Source of the DNA: Rhizobiaceae bacterium
Lineage (GTDB): Bacteria; Pseudomonadota; Alphaproteobacteria; Rhizobiales; Rhizobiaceae
DNA length: 64,000 bases
Assembly (NCBI GenBank): GCA_017643025.1
Contig: JAEPOG010000004.1
Span: 1-64,000, forward strand
Direction: 5' to 3'
Shown: positions 44,742 to 53,293 of the stretch, piece after piece
How positions within the stretch are numbered: the stretch's first letter is position 1
How the letters are laid out: each line of letters opens with the position of its first letter
Notes under the pieces: generated by a model
Databases searched by the model: none
Told to the model about the DNA's origin: nothing
What the model saw: only the letters and a program-made list of their open reading frames with translations
Position numbers and translations under genes: made by a program

Positions 44742-45740
44742 TCAGTTCTGGCCTTCGAGCGTCCAACAGGAGCCCGGCCCTATATTGTCCTTGGTCATGA
44801 AGGTGAGCGGCGAGAACAGCGTGCTCTTGACCGAACCCGGCGCCTGGCCGTGCTGCAGCAGGTGCTCGATCATGGTCGCGATGTCGCGCGCCTGGCCCGG
44901 AACGTCGTAGCTGACGACCTCCGAATAGGTGCCGTTTTCAAGCCCATCGCACGCGGTCTTGTTGCCGCCGCCCGAGGTGATCAGGAAGATGTCCTTGCCT
45001 GACTCCTGGATAGCAGCGCCGGTACCGAGATCCATGACGTCCCAGAACCCGACGACGCCGCACAGGTCGGGGTGCTGCTGGATGACGGTGGACGTGATGT
45101 TGCGCGCCTTGGTGCCGTCCCAGTCGGCCGCCTGATTGGAAACGATCTGCATCTCCGGGTGATCGGCAAACACGTTGCTGATGCCCTGCATCTGATAGGC
45201 GCTGGCCGCTGCTGTCAGCACGCCCTGGACGACCGCGACCTTGCCGCTGCCGCCATTGTCCGGCGAACACTCGTCGATCAGCCGGTGCGCCATCTTCTCG
45301 CCAAGGCCGACATAGTCGGTACCGACATAGGCGTCGGTCGAATAGGCCGAGTTCATATTGACCTGGATGACGTAGATGCCGGCTTCCTCGGCTCTCTTGA
45401 GCAGCCGCGCATATGACTGGACGTCAGGATTGTGGATCACCATCGCGTCGGGCTTCTCGGAGATCAGCGAGGTGATCGCTTGAGCGCCGGCGTCGGTGTT
45501 CCAGCTCGGATCGCGTATTTCGAACGTGACGCCAAGCGGCTCAAGCTGACTGCGTATTCCCGCCGCCCAGCCTTCGGTGAGGTCGAAGCCCATGGCGACC
45601 GGAACGAACGCGACTCTCTTGCCCTCAAGCGCCGAATAGAAAGGTTCGCGTGTCGGGTCGTCGATGCCTTGGGCGAATGCGGCCCCCGCGCCGATGACGG
45701 CCAGCGCCGCCAGGGTGATGCCTGTCTTGAACATTCTCAT
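44742..45740 (-). CDS. Cassette B: periplasmic substrate-binding protein (Peripla_BP_4 type)
   Basis: A 332-residue exported binding protein. Signal peptide MRMFKTGITLAALAVIGAG with cleavage near AAFAQG; mature part includes GKRVAFVPVAMGFDLTEGWA, closely matching the cassette C protein. The four shared cysteines are in DECSPDN, HPDLCGVVGFW, KTACDGLE and GSCWTLEGQN. It lies 21 bp after the permease gene, with a strong GGGAGGAAACC ribosome site. Ligand unknown. Confidence 0.9.
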   Translation of the reverse strand: MRMFKTGITLAALAVIGAGAAFAQGIDDPTREPFYSALEGKRVAFVPVAMGFDLTEGWAAGIRSQLEPLGVTFEIRDPSWNTDAGAQAITSLISEKPDAMVIHNPDVQSYARLLKRAEEAGIYVIQVNMNSAYSTDAYVGTDYVGLGEKMAHRLIDECSPDNGGSGKVAVVQGVLTAAASAYQMQGISNVFADHPEMQIVSNQAADWDGTKARNITSTVIQQHPDLCGVVGFWDVMDLGTGAAIQESGKDIFLITSGGGNKTACDGLENGTYSEVVSYDVPGQARDIATMIEHLLQHGQAPGSVKSTLFSPLTFMTKDNIGPGSCWTLEGQN

Positions 45741-45761
45741 GGTTTCCTCCCTTGAGTGATT

Positions 45762-46736
45762 TCAGATGTCCCCTTGCTGAGCGGTCTGCTCGTCACGGGG
45801 GTTGAGAAAGGTGTCGATGACGATTGCCGAAAGCAGGATCACGCTCTTGATCACGTTCTGCAGCGTGTACTGCACGTCCATGATGGTCATGCCGTTCAGC
45901 AGGACGCCGATCAGCAGCGTGCCGACGATGACGTTGCGCACGCTGCCGCGTCCGCCCGACAGGCCGATGCCGCCGAGAACAACGACTAGGATGACGTCGT
46001 AGACGTAGGTCGAATTGGCGATGCGGGTGTTCATGCTGGCGACGGACGCGGCCGTCACCATGCCCGCCACGAAGCCGATCAGCGACGAGATCATGTATTG
46101 CGTGACGATGATCGGGCGCGCCGGAACGCCTGCGATGCGCGCCGCGGCCAGATTGTCACCCACCGCCCGAAGGTACCAGCCCGGCCGTGTAAAGGTCAGG
46201 AACAGATGGGCGAGCAGACAGACTGCTGCAAAGACGATGATCGGAACCGGTACGCCCAGCACATAGCCCTGGCCCAGCCAGAGCAAATAGCGGTGAGCAT
46301 CCGGCAAGTAGAGAACGTCGAGCTGGAACAGGAAATACTTCCCGAATCCGTAGATCAGCGTCCCCATCGCGAGCGTCGCGAATATCGCGGGGATCTCGAC
46401 ATAAGCGATCAGGAATCCGTTGACCGCCCCGACCAGCAGGGAGAACAGAATGCCTATCGCCACTGCCTCGGCGAGCGGCAGCCCGGTCGCGAGAAGCTGC
46501 ATCGTCAACCCGACCGAGATCGCCATGGTGGCGACCAGCGACAGGTCGATCCCGCGCCCGATGACAACCAGCGCCATGGCGACCCCAAGAACGCCTAGGA
46601 TCGAGACGCTGCGGACGAGATTGAGAAGGTTGTTGGCGGTCAGGAAGCCCGGCAGGAACAGGGCGAAGCCAATGCAGAGCGCCGCGGCGAGCGCGAATAC
46701 GATCTTCTCCTGCGTCGGACGCCCCAGATAGCCCAT
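45762..46736 (-). CDS. Cassette B: RbsC-type ABC permease
   Basis: A 324-residue membrane protein with about nine spans and the family blocks LVVIGRGIDLSLVATMAISVGL and YLRAVGDNLAAARIAGVPARPI. It ends in a short tail FLNPRDEQTAQQGDI nearly identical to that of the cassette C permease (ILNPRDEQTSQQGDI). First gene of the leftward unit; the divergent AraC-type gene starts 250 bp away. Probably forms a heterodimer with the permease half of the fusion protein. Confidence 0.9.
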   Translation of the reverse strand: MGYLGRPTQEKIVFALAAALCIGFALFLPGFLTANNLLNLVRSVSILGVLGVAMALVVIGRGIDLSLVATMAISVGLTMQLLATGLPLAEAVAIGILFSLLVGAVNGFLIAYVEIPAIFATLAMGTLIYGFGKYFLFQLDVLYLPDAHRYLLWLGQGYVLGVPVPIIVFAAVCLLAHLFLTFTRPGWYLRAVGDNLAAARIAGVPARPIIVTQYMISSLIGFVAGMVTAASVASMNTRIANSTYVYDVILVVVLGGIGLSGGRGSVRNVIVGTLLIGVLLNGMTIMDVQYTLQNVIKSVILLSAIVIDTFLNPRDEQTAQQGDI

Positions 46737-46986
46737 CTTCCCTCCCGATGCCGCGCCTCCTGGGCCCGGTCATCGGCACACACGCTATCGCGCGTGTGAG
46801 CGAACTTCTTTTTCAGGCGCGCATGCGACTTGCTTGAGCGTGCAATGGCCCGCCAACTTGCTGAAAACGCTGCAACTATGGTACCAAGGAGGTTCTGGGG
46901 AACTCGACGCCAGGCATGCGAGGCGGAACAGCTAGACCACAGTCACATCCGCTTTGGACTGGCGCCGATCAAGGGTGGAGGAGCCC
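46737..46986. promoter_or_regulatory. Divergent promoter region between cassette B and AraC regulator
   Basis: This 250-bp non-coding gap holds an inverted repeat, CACACGC (46779-46785) with GCGTGTG (46792-46798), just upstream of the cassette B permease. The AraC gene at 46987 has GGTGGAGGAG as ribosome site. The repeat is a possible regulator site, but AraC proteins usually bind direct repeats, so the binder is uncertain. Confidence 0.4.
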
Positions 46987-47928
46987 ATGGATCTCGTGTT
47001 CGACACGAGCACGCTGGCGCCGAACAAGCGCTATGCTTCGTGGCGCGACGCTATCTGCGACGTCTACGTGAATGTCGAGGTCGCGGCCACCGATCCGGAG
47101 AACTACAAGGGCTTCATTCGCGAGACGAAGTTCGGCGACGTTGTGCTCACCGACATCCTTGTTTCGGAGCAGCGGATCAACCGCAACCGGCGTCACCTCG
47201 CAAAGCTCGACAAGGACTGCTACTACGTCCACTTCCTTCAGAGCGGCAGCGTCAACGTGCTCCAGCGGGAAGCTGTCCACTCGTCCAACGCGGCGCGAGG
47301 CGCCATTTTCAGCGCCAGCGAACAGTACGAGCTACAGTGCATCGGCGAAGGCCGCGCCTTCTATCTCGAGATCCCGACCGAGGAGCTCGCGCAGCGCTTT
47401 CCGAAGGGCATCGTGCCGATATCGGCCGACATCAACAGTACGCTCGGGCTCGGCAGGATCGCGACCGAGTTCTGCGCCGCGCTCGCCACCGAGAGCGACA
47501 ACGTCAAGGACGAACTGCGCGGCGGTCTCGGCACGCAGCTCATCGACATCGTCGCGCTGGCCCTGATGGCCAGCGAAAACGAGATCCCGACACTGGAAGG
47601 TTCAGTCCAGCGCGCGAGGCTGCGTTCGGTGCAATTGTGGATCGAGGAACATCTGTCGGAACCGAACCTGACGCTGGAGCGGATTGCCCACGCCAACAAC
47701 ATGTCGCTGCGCTATCTGCACCTACTGTTCCGCCAGTGCGACATGTCGGTTTCCGACTGGCTTTGGACCCGGCGCCTGCAGCGCTGCTACGACCTGATTT
47801 CCAAGCGCGACGGCCGTTCGATCACCTCGATCGCCTTCGATCACGGCTTCAACAGCTCGGCGCATTTCAGCACGATGTTCCGCCGCAAATACGGAATCCG
47901 GCCGCGCGACCTCGGCCGCCACAGCTGA
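46987..47928 (+). CDS. AraC family transcriptional regulator
   Basis: A 313-residue regulator. The N-terminal 200 residues resemble the AraC-binding-like cupin domain (RGAIFSASEQYELQCIGEGRAFYLEIP). The C-terminal 100 residues hold two helix-turn-helix units (LTLERIAHANNMSLRYLHLLFRQCDMSVSDWL and ITSIAFDHGFNSSAHFSTMFRRKYGIRPRDL). The ATG at 46987 follows GGTGGAGGAG. This domain pairing is frequent in regulators of aromatic or xenobiotic catabolism. It is divergent from cassette B and convergent with the second liv-type importer, so it likely activates the cassette B-A unit. Confidence 0.92.
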   Translation: MDLVFDTSTLAPNKRYASWRDAICDVYVNVEVAATDPENYKGFIRETKFGDVVLTDILVSEQRINRNRRHLAKLDKDCYYVHFLQSGSVNVLQREAVHSSNAARGAIFSASEQYELQCIGEGRAFYLEIPTEELAQRFPKGIVPISADINSTLGLGRIATEFCAALATESDNVKDELRGGLGTQLIDIVALALMASENEIPTLEGSVQRARLRSVQLWIEEHLSEPNLTLERIAHANNMSLRYLHLLFRQCDMSVSDWLWTRRLQRCYDLISKRDGRSITSIAFDHGFNSSAHFSTMFRRKYGIRPRDLGRHS

Positions 47929-47978
47929 ACCCGTTCGAATTGATTGCCTATTGTGACGGCTGACCGCAGGTCGCGCCG

Positions 47979-48677
47979 CTAGACCTCAAGCCATTCGTGG
48001 CGGATGTTCTCTGCAGCCGTGAGTTCGGCCGGCGTCCCCTCAAAGACCATCTGGCCGTGGCCCATCACATAGACACGGTGCGAAATCCGCATCGCGATCA
48101 CCAGACGCTGCTCGACCAGCAGGATCGAGATGCCGCGGCGCGCGATCTCCTGAAGGAGTTCGCCTATGCGTTCCACCATTTGCGGCGCCAGGCCCTCGGT
48201 CGGCTCGTCCACCATGATCAGGTCCGGGTTGCCCATGAGGGTCCGGCACATGGTGAGCATCTGCTGTTCGCCGCCCGACAGGGCACCGCCTGGAGCGTCG
48301 GCGCGTTCCTTGAGCTGCGGGAAGAGCTTCCACGTCTCGTCGAGGCTCCAGCGGCTATCCCGCCGCGCGTTCTTGACGCCCAGCAGCAGGTTCTGCTCGA
48401 CGGTGAGCGAGGGAAAGATTGCCCGTTCCTCGGGCACGAAGCCGATGCCGAGATGAGCGATCTCATGCGGCTTGCGGCCGGTGATCGCGCCACCCTTGAA
48501 GGTGATCTCCCCCGCCGGCTGCGGGTCGCCCATGATCGCCTTGAGCGTCGTCGACCGGCCTACACCGTTTCGCCCCAGAATGCTGACGATCTCGTTGTCG
48601 CCGACGTCGAGATCGACCCCCTGCAGGATGTGGCTCTTGCCGTAATAGGCGTGCAGGCCGCGAACACTCAGCATCAC
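47979..48677 (-). CDS. livF: Liv-type ABC importer ATPase, LivF-like, with Arg in Walker A
   Basis: A 232-residue ATPase of the LivF group. The Walker A motif reads GRNGVGRST: the invariant Lys is replaced by Arg (codon CGG, at about 48560). Signature LSGGEQQMLTMCRTL, Walker B LIMVDEPTEGL and H-loop LVEQR are otherwise normal, as is the C-terminal tail ending RHEWLEV. It overlaps the LivG-like gene by 4 bp. I recall Arg variants in some proteobacterial LivF proteins, so it may be functional through the LivG partner. Last gene of the second liv-type operon. Confidence 0.9.
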   Translation of the reverse strand: MMLSVRGLHAYYGKSHILQGVDLDVGDNEIVSILGRNGVGRSTTLKAIMGDPQPAGEITFKGGAITGRKPHEIAHLGIGFVPEERAIFPSLTVEQNLLLGVKNARRDSRWSLDETWKLFPQLKERADAPGGALSGGEQQMLTMCRTLMGNPDLIMVDEPTEGLAPQMVERIGELLQEIARRGISILLVEQRLVIAMRISHRVYVMGHGQMVFEGTPAELTAAENIRHEWLEV

Positions 48678-49429
48678 GCGGCTTCCGTTCCGAGATAGGC
48701 CTGCTGGACCGCGGCATTGCTCTTGATCCGCTCCGGCGTGTCGGAAGCGATGATCTCGCCATAGACGAGAACGGAGATGCGGTCGGCCAGGTCGAACACC
48801 ACATGCATGTCGTGTTCTATCATCAGCAGCACGCGCTGCTCGCTCACCTTGCGGATCAGTGCGACGACGCGTTCAGTCTCTGCGCGGCTCATGCCGGCGG
48901 TCGGTTCGTCCAGCAATATGACATCGGCGTTGCCGGCAATCGTCAGGCCGATTTCGAGCGCCCGCTGCTCGCCATAGGTCAGCACGCCGGCCGGCGTGCG
49001 CCAGCGGTCGAGCAAGTCGATCTCCGTCAGAATCTCTTCCGTTCTTGCATTCACGTCATCAAGACCGTCAATCGAACGCCAGAAGGAATATTTGTAGCCC
49101 AGCGCCCACAGCGTGGCGCACCGAACGTTTTCCCAGACCGACAGCCGCGGAAAGATATTGGTGATCTGAAAACTCCGCGACAGTCCGCGCCGGTTGATCA
49201 GTTGCGGTGCCATGCCAGCGATCTCCTCGCCGCGCAGCCGGATCGAACCCGCGCTCGGCGAAAGATGTCCGCTGACGAGATTGAACAGAGTCGACTTGCC
49301 GGCGCCGTTGGGGCCGATGATTGCATGCCGCTCTCCGGTGCGCACTTCGAGGTCGACGCCGCGAATGATCTCGGTTGCGCCGAAGCTCTTGAACAGGCCG
49401 GACAGTTCCAGAACCACGCCGTCGTTCAT
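48674..49429 (-). CDS. livG: Liv-type ABC importer ATPase, LivG-like
   Basis: A 251-residue ATPase with canonical Walker A GPNGAGKSTL, signature LTYGEQRALEIGLTI, Walker B VILLDEPTAGM and H-loop MIEHDMHVVF, and the LivG-type C-terminus VQQAYLGTEAA. It overlaps both neighbours by 4 bp. As the partner LivF has a variant Walker A, this subunit may carry most of the ATP hydrolysis. Confidence 0.91.
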   Translation of the reverse strand: MNDGVVLELSGLFKSFGATEIIRGVDLEVRTGERHAIIGPNGAGKSTLFNLVSGHLSPSAGSIRLRGEEIAGMAPQLINRRGLSRSFQITNIFPRLSVWENVRCATLWALGYKYSFWRSIDGLDDVNARTEEILTEIDLLDRWRTPAGVLTYGEQRALEIGLTIAGNADVILLDEPTAGMSRAETERVVALIRKVSEQRVLLMIEHDMHVVFDLADRISVLVYGEIIASDTPERIKSNAAVQQAYLGTEAA

Positions 49430-50709
49430 GCCGCGCCTCCGGCAATTGCTTCTTCATAGGCGTTGCGCGCCAGCCTGGCGGCACGCAGGAAGAGCCACAC
49501 GCCTCCCGCCGCCAGCACCAGTCCCACGATCCAGGGCAGCGGCGAGGTCACGTCGAATGGCAGCGAATAGAGGGTGATCGACGGGCCATAGGCGGCGCGG
49601 ATGCTGAACTGATGGCTGGTTTCCGCGAGGATGCTGAGGCCGATCACCGCAATCGCCCCCGGTATGGCGGCAAGCAGATAGTAGGGTGCGACGCGGTGGA
49701 GCTTGCCCGCCGCGATCACCGGGCCCTGCATGGCCAGCATGCCGGCGATGCCGCCGGGTGCGAACATCACGATGCCGATGAACAGAAGTCCCACATAGAG
49801 CGGCCATATCTGAGTGGCGTCGCTCAGCACAAGCTGGAGCCATGTGACCAGGATTGCGCCGATGATCGGCCCGGCGAAATTGCCGACCCCGCCGATATAG
49901 GTCATCAGGATGACCGAGCCGGACTCGACCGCGCCCATCTGCGCCGCGTTGACGATCTCGAAATTGATGGCCGAAAGACCGCCCGCGATGCCTGCGAAAA
50001 GACCCGCCAGGCTGAAGGCAATGAAGCGCACGGTGCCCATGTCGTAGCCGATGAAGGCCGTGCGCTGCGGGTTGTCGCGCACGGCGTTGCAGATGCGGCC
50101 GAACGGCGTGCGCGTCACGGCATACATGGCAGCGACCGAAATGAAGCACCACGCCGCTACGAGATAGTAGACTTGGCTCTGCGGCCCGAAGCTGTAACCG
50201 AAGAAGCTGAGCACATCCGTTCGGTCGGTGGTGATGCCCTCCTCGCCGCCGAAGAAGCGCCTGAGGATCAGCGCCAGCGAGACCACGAGTTCTCCGATGC
50301 CGAGCGTGATCATGGCAAAGGCAGTGCCGGCCCGCTTGGTGGCGACCGCGCCGAACAACACGCCAAAGGTGAGCCCGCCCAGCGCGCCGACGAGGGGGAA
50401 GATCGGCAGAGGTATCGGCCATCCATAGTCGCCGGCGAGGTTGAGCGCATGGACGCAGAAATAGCCGCCGAGACCGAAGAACACGGCGTGGCCGAAAGAA
50501 AGCAGCCCCGTCTGGCCGAGCAGCATGTTGTAGGACAGCGCGAAGATGATCATCGTCCCCATCAGGCTCATGGTCGACAGCGCGAGCCTTGAAGGAAACA
50601 GCTGCGGTAGCAGCAGGAGTGCCAGGGCCAGTGCCAGCCATATCGCATAGGCCGTGAGACCGCCGCGGCTGGCTCGGACCGACCGGGAAATCACTGTTGC
50701 CTCGCTCAT
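49426..50709 (-). CDS. livM: Liv-type ABC importer permease, LivM-like
   Basis: A 427-residue membrane protein, about 100 residues longer than LivM of the first cluster. The extra part is a C-terminal extension with further hydrophobic segments (YYLLAAIPGAIAVIGLSIL and PWIVGLVLAAGGVWLFLRAARLA). Core features YNMLLGQTGLLSFGHAVFFGLGGYFCVHAL and FSLAGLFAGIAGGLSAINFEIV are typical. The ATG at 50709 overlaps the LivH-like stop as ATGA. Long LivM variants occur in importers for aromatic or other non-amino-acid substrates, but that is context-based. Confidence 0.88.
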   Translation of the reverse strand: MSEATVISRSVRASRGGLTAYAIWLALALALLLLPQLFPSRLALSTMSLMGTMIIFALSYNMLLGQTGLLSFGHAVFFGLGGYFCVHALNLAGDYGWPIPLPIFPLVGALGGLTFGVLFGAVATKRAGTAFAMITLGIGELVVSLALILRRFFGGEEGITTDRTDVLSFFGYSFGPQSQVYYLVAAWCFISVAAMYAVTRTPFGRICNAVRDNPQRTAFIGYDMGTVRFIAFSLAGLFAGIAGGLSAINFEIVNAAQMGAVESGSVILMTYIGGVGNFAGPIIGAILVTWLQLVLSDATQIWPLYVGLLFIGIVMFAPGGIAGMLAMQGPVIAAGKLHRVAPYYLLAAIPGAIAVIGLSILAETSHQFSIRAAYGPSITLYSLPFDVTSPLPWIVGLVLAAGGVWLFLRAARLARNAYEEAIAGGAA

Positions 50710-51656
50710 GTGTCCCGCGTCCCCATGAGGCCGCGCGGTCTGAAGATGAGGATTAGCACGAGCAGCAGATAGGGAAGGATCGGGGCGACCTGCGCGACCG
50801 TGACCCGCCAGATGTCGCTGAGCCATACCGACAGAACCTCACCCGCCGCGGTAGAGCCGAACAGGTCGGCGAGCGAGACGTTGAACGCCACGGCGAAAGT
50901 CTGCACGAGACCAATCAGCAGCGAGGCCGCAAACGCGCCGCCCAGCGAGCCGAGACCGCCGACGACAACGACGACGAACAAGATAGGCCCGAGCAGCCCA
51001 GCCATGTTCGACTGGGTGATCAGGATCGGTCCGGCGATGACGCCGGCAACGGCGGCAAGCGCAACCCCGACACCGAAGACCAGCATGAAGATGCGGTCGA
51101 CATTGTGTCCGAGCATCCCGACCATGCCGGGATGGGTGAGAGCCGCCTGTACGATAAGGCCGATACGCGTACGCTTGATGACGAGAAGCAGCGCCAGGAA
51201 GATTGCGATCGAGACCAGAAGCACGAAAAGCCGGAACGCCGGGTAGTCGCTGGAAAACAGCGTGAATGCGGCAAAGTCGAGCGAGCCGGGCACCCGGTAG
51301 TCCGCCGGCAGCTTGCCCCAGATCATCTCGACCACTTCCTTGATGACGAAGGTGAGTCCGAAGGTGAAAAGCAACTCCGCCACGTGCCCGTGGCTATGGA
51401 CACGGCGCAGCCCGTAGCGTTCGACGGCCATGCCGATCGCCCCTACAAGGAGCGGCGCGACCACCAGCGCGGGCCAGAAGCCGATCCTGCGCGTAATCTC
51501 GAAGCCGAAGAAGGCGCCCAGCATGTAAAAGCTGGCATGGGCCAGATTGAGCACGCCCATCATGCTGAAGATGACGGTGAGTCCGCTCGCCATCAGAAAC
51601 AGCAGCATTCCGTATAGAACGCCGTTGAGCGTCGATACGACGATGATTTCGATCAC
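50706..51656 (-). CDS. livH: Liv-type ABC importer permease, LivH-like
   Basis: A 316-residue permease with the LivH opening TLNGVLYGMLLFLMASGLTVIFSMMGVLNLAHASFYMLGAFFG and the coupling-loop segment KRTRIGLIVQAALTHPGMVGMLGHNVDRIF. It follows the binding-protein gene by 76 bp and overlaps LivM by 4 bp. Confidence 0.9.
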   Translation of the reverse strand: MIEIIVVSTLNGVLYGMLLFLMASGLTVIFSMMGVLNLAHASFYMLGAFFGFEITRRIGFWPALVVAPLLVGAIGMAVERYGLRRVHSHGHVAELLFTFGLTFVIKEVVEMIWGKLPADYRVPGSLDFAAFTLFSSDYPAFRLFVLLVSIAIFLALLLVIKRTRIGLIVQAALTHPGMVGMLGHNVDRIFMLVFGVGVALAAVAGVIAGPILITQSNMAGLLGPILFVVVVVGGLGSLGGAFAASLLIGLVQTFAVAFNVSLADLFGSTAAGEVLSVWLSDIWRVTVAQVAPILPYLLLVLILIFRPRGLMGTRDT

Positions 51657-51732
51657 GGATCAGGCTCCGGCGCCACTGTGCCAGTTCGAGGGGAGGATGG
51701 GGGCGACCCGAAGGCCGCCCCGACGGCCACGG

Positions 51733-52980
51733 TCAGGGCCGCTCCATCTCGCACGTCGTTTCCAGCAGGGTGGATTCGGTCGGCACCGCAGCCGCCATCT
51801 TCCAGCCCCAGCCGGTGTGTTCCTCGTCGAACTTCTGGCCGTCCTCGAGCGCGCCAAGCGTCGAGATGTAAAGCGGCTGGAAGAACTGGTGATCGTCGGC
51901 CCGCATGAAGCCCTCGTCGCCGGCGGCGAAGCTGTCGTGCTTCATGCCTTCGAGCTTCGGTATGAAATCACCCGGGTCGTCCGAACCGGCTTCCTCGATC
52001 GCCGCGAACACCATGTCCATCATGTTGAACATGCGGGGATAGTAGACAGGTGCATCCGAGAACCGGCTCATCAGCGCGCCCGCGCGCTCCTCTGCCGGAC
52101 CGTAGCCCTGGTTGTTGATGCCCTCATTGATCTGGAACACCTTGTTCTCGAGACCGGCCTGCTTGATGGCGGTCGGTGCGCCGGCGCCGCCGGCGTAGAG
52201 CGTGTACCAGTTGACATCGAGCCCCGCCTGGCCGGCCGCCTTGATCAGCAGCGCGAGGTCCTGGCCCCAGTTGCCGGTGATCACCGTATCGGCTCCGGAG
52301 GCCTGGATCTTGGCGACGTAAGGTGCAAAGTCGGTGATCTTGACCAGCGGGTGATATTCGTCGCCGACGATCTCGACGTCAGGCCGCTTGGCCTCCAGCA
52401 TCCGCTTCGCCGCACCTGCCACAGCGTGGCCGAAGGAATAGTCCTGCGAGATGAGGTAGACCTTCTGGAGGTTCTGATCCTCCTTGATGAAGTTGGTCAG
52501 CGCTTCCATCTTGATGTCGGCGCTCGCATCCCAGGTGAAGTGCCAGTAGCTGCACTTCTCGTTGGTCAGGACCGGATCGATCGCTGCGTAATTGAGGTGG
52601 ACGATGTTGGCACCCGGATTGCGCTCGTTGTACTTGGTGACGAAGTCAGACACCGCTACAGCGACCGACGAGCCATTGCCCTGAACGATGATCTGAATGC
52701 CGTCGTCGATGGCCTTCTGCACCTGGACGAGGCTGATCTGCGGGTTGAGCTGGTTGTCGTAACCGACGACCTCGACCTGCTTGCCGTTAACGCCGCCCTT
52801 GGCGTTGATCTCGTCGGCGATGAAGTTGAGCTGGTTCATGCCGATCTGGCCGATGCTGGCGCCGCCTCCCGAAAGCGGGTCCACATAGCCGATCTTGAGG
52901 GTTTCCTGCGCCATGGCCGGCAATCCGGCCGAGGCCAGAACGGTCAACGCGAGCGCCGTCGAAGTAAGTAGATTTCTCAC
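51733..52980 (-). CDS. Liv-type ABC importer substrate-binding protein
   Basis: A 415-residue periplasmic protein (Peripla_BP_6 type). GTG at 52980 is the likely start, with GGGAGGAAAG ideally spaced before it, giving signal peptide MRNLLTSTALALTVLASAGL. Mature part opens ETLKIGYVDPLSGGGASIG. First gene of the second liv operon. The 313-bp upstream gap shares an 18-bp sequence with the promoter before the SDR gene at 61108, so the two operons are probably co-regulated. Ligand unknown, plausibly an aromatic or alicyclic acid. Confidence 0.9.
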   Translation of the reverse strand: MRNLLTSTALALTVLASAGLPAMAQETLKIGYVDPLSGGGASIGQIGMNQLNFIADEINAKGGVNGKQVEVVGYDNQLNPQISLVQVQKAIDDGIQIIVQGNGSSVAVAVSDFVTKYNERNPGANIVHLNYAAIDPVLTNEKCSYWHFTWDASADIKMEALTNFIKEDQNLQKVYLISQDYSFGHAVAGAAKRMLEAKRPDVEIVGDEYHPLVKITDFAPYVAKIQASGADTVITGNWGQDLALLIKAAGQAGLDVNWYTLYAGGAGAPTAIKQAGLENKVFQINEGINNQGYGPAEERAGALMSRFSDAPVYYPRMFNMMDMVFAAIEEAGSDDPGDFIPKLEGMKHDSFAAGDEGFMRADDHQFFQPLYISTLGALEDGQKFDEEHTGWGWKMAAAVPTESTLLETTCEMERP

Positions 52981-53293
52981 TGGTCTTTCCTCCCTGGTCA
53001 TTGGTGCCGGTCAGCCCGGCCTGTCACTCCGCCAATGCCGTTGCGAGAAACGGGCTCTGTCGAAGCGTCCTGGTTTGCCGCTCCCCCTGAAATTCAGCGA
53101 CGGAGTGAAACGGCCATCCAGCCTGCTCTCAGTCCGGCCTCTGGCTCCTCGTTGCAGCGCTCGGAAGCACCTGAGGTCCGGTCATCGCGTCGCCGCTTCC
53201 TCAATCGGCATCACGTATTCACTCACTAGATAATTAATGACTTGCAGGCAAGCGTTTCTTTTCCCTCCGGCCCTCCATCGGTCCGATCCGCTG
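52981..53293. promoter_or_regulatory. Upstream region of second liv operon, with shared regulatory motif
   Basis: This 313-bp non-coding stretch lies between the liv binding-protein start and the end of cassette C. Its notable content is the 18-bp motif at 53221-53238. No credible small gene or strong hairpin was seen. Confidence 0.5.
53221..53238. promoter_or_regulatory. ACTCACTAGATAATTAAT, shared regulatory motif (copy 1)
   Basis: This 18-bp sequence is identical at 61138-61155, and similarity continues to the right (TGC, then GCAAGCG 10 to 16 bases beyond the motif in both). It lies 241 bp before the liv binding-protein gene. The AT-rich core stands out from the GC-rich surroundings. Likely operator of the TetR protein at 61218, or a shared promoter. 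Confidence 0.6.
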
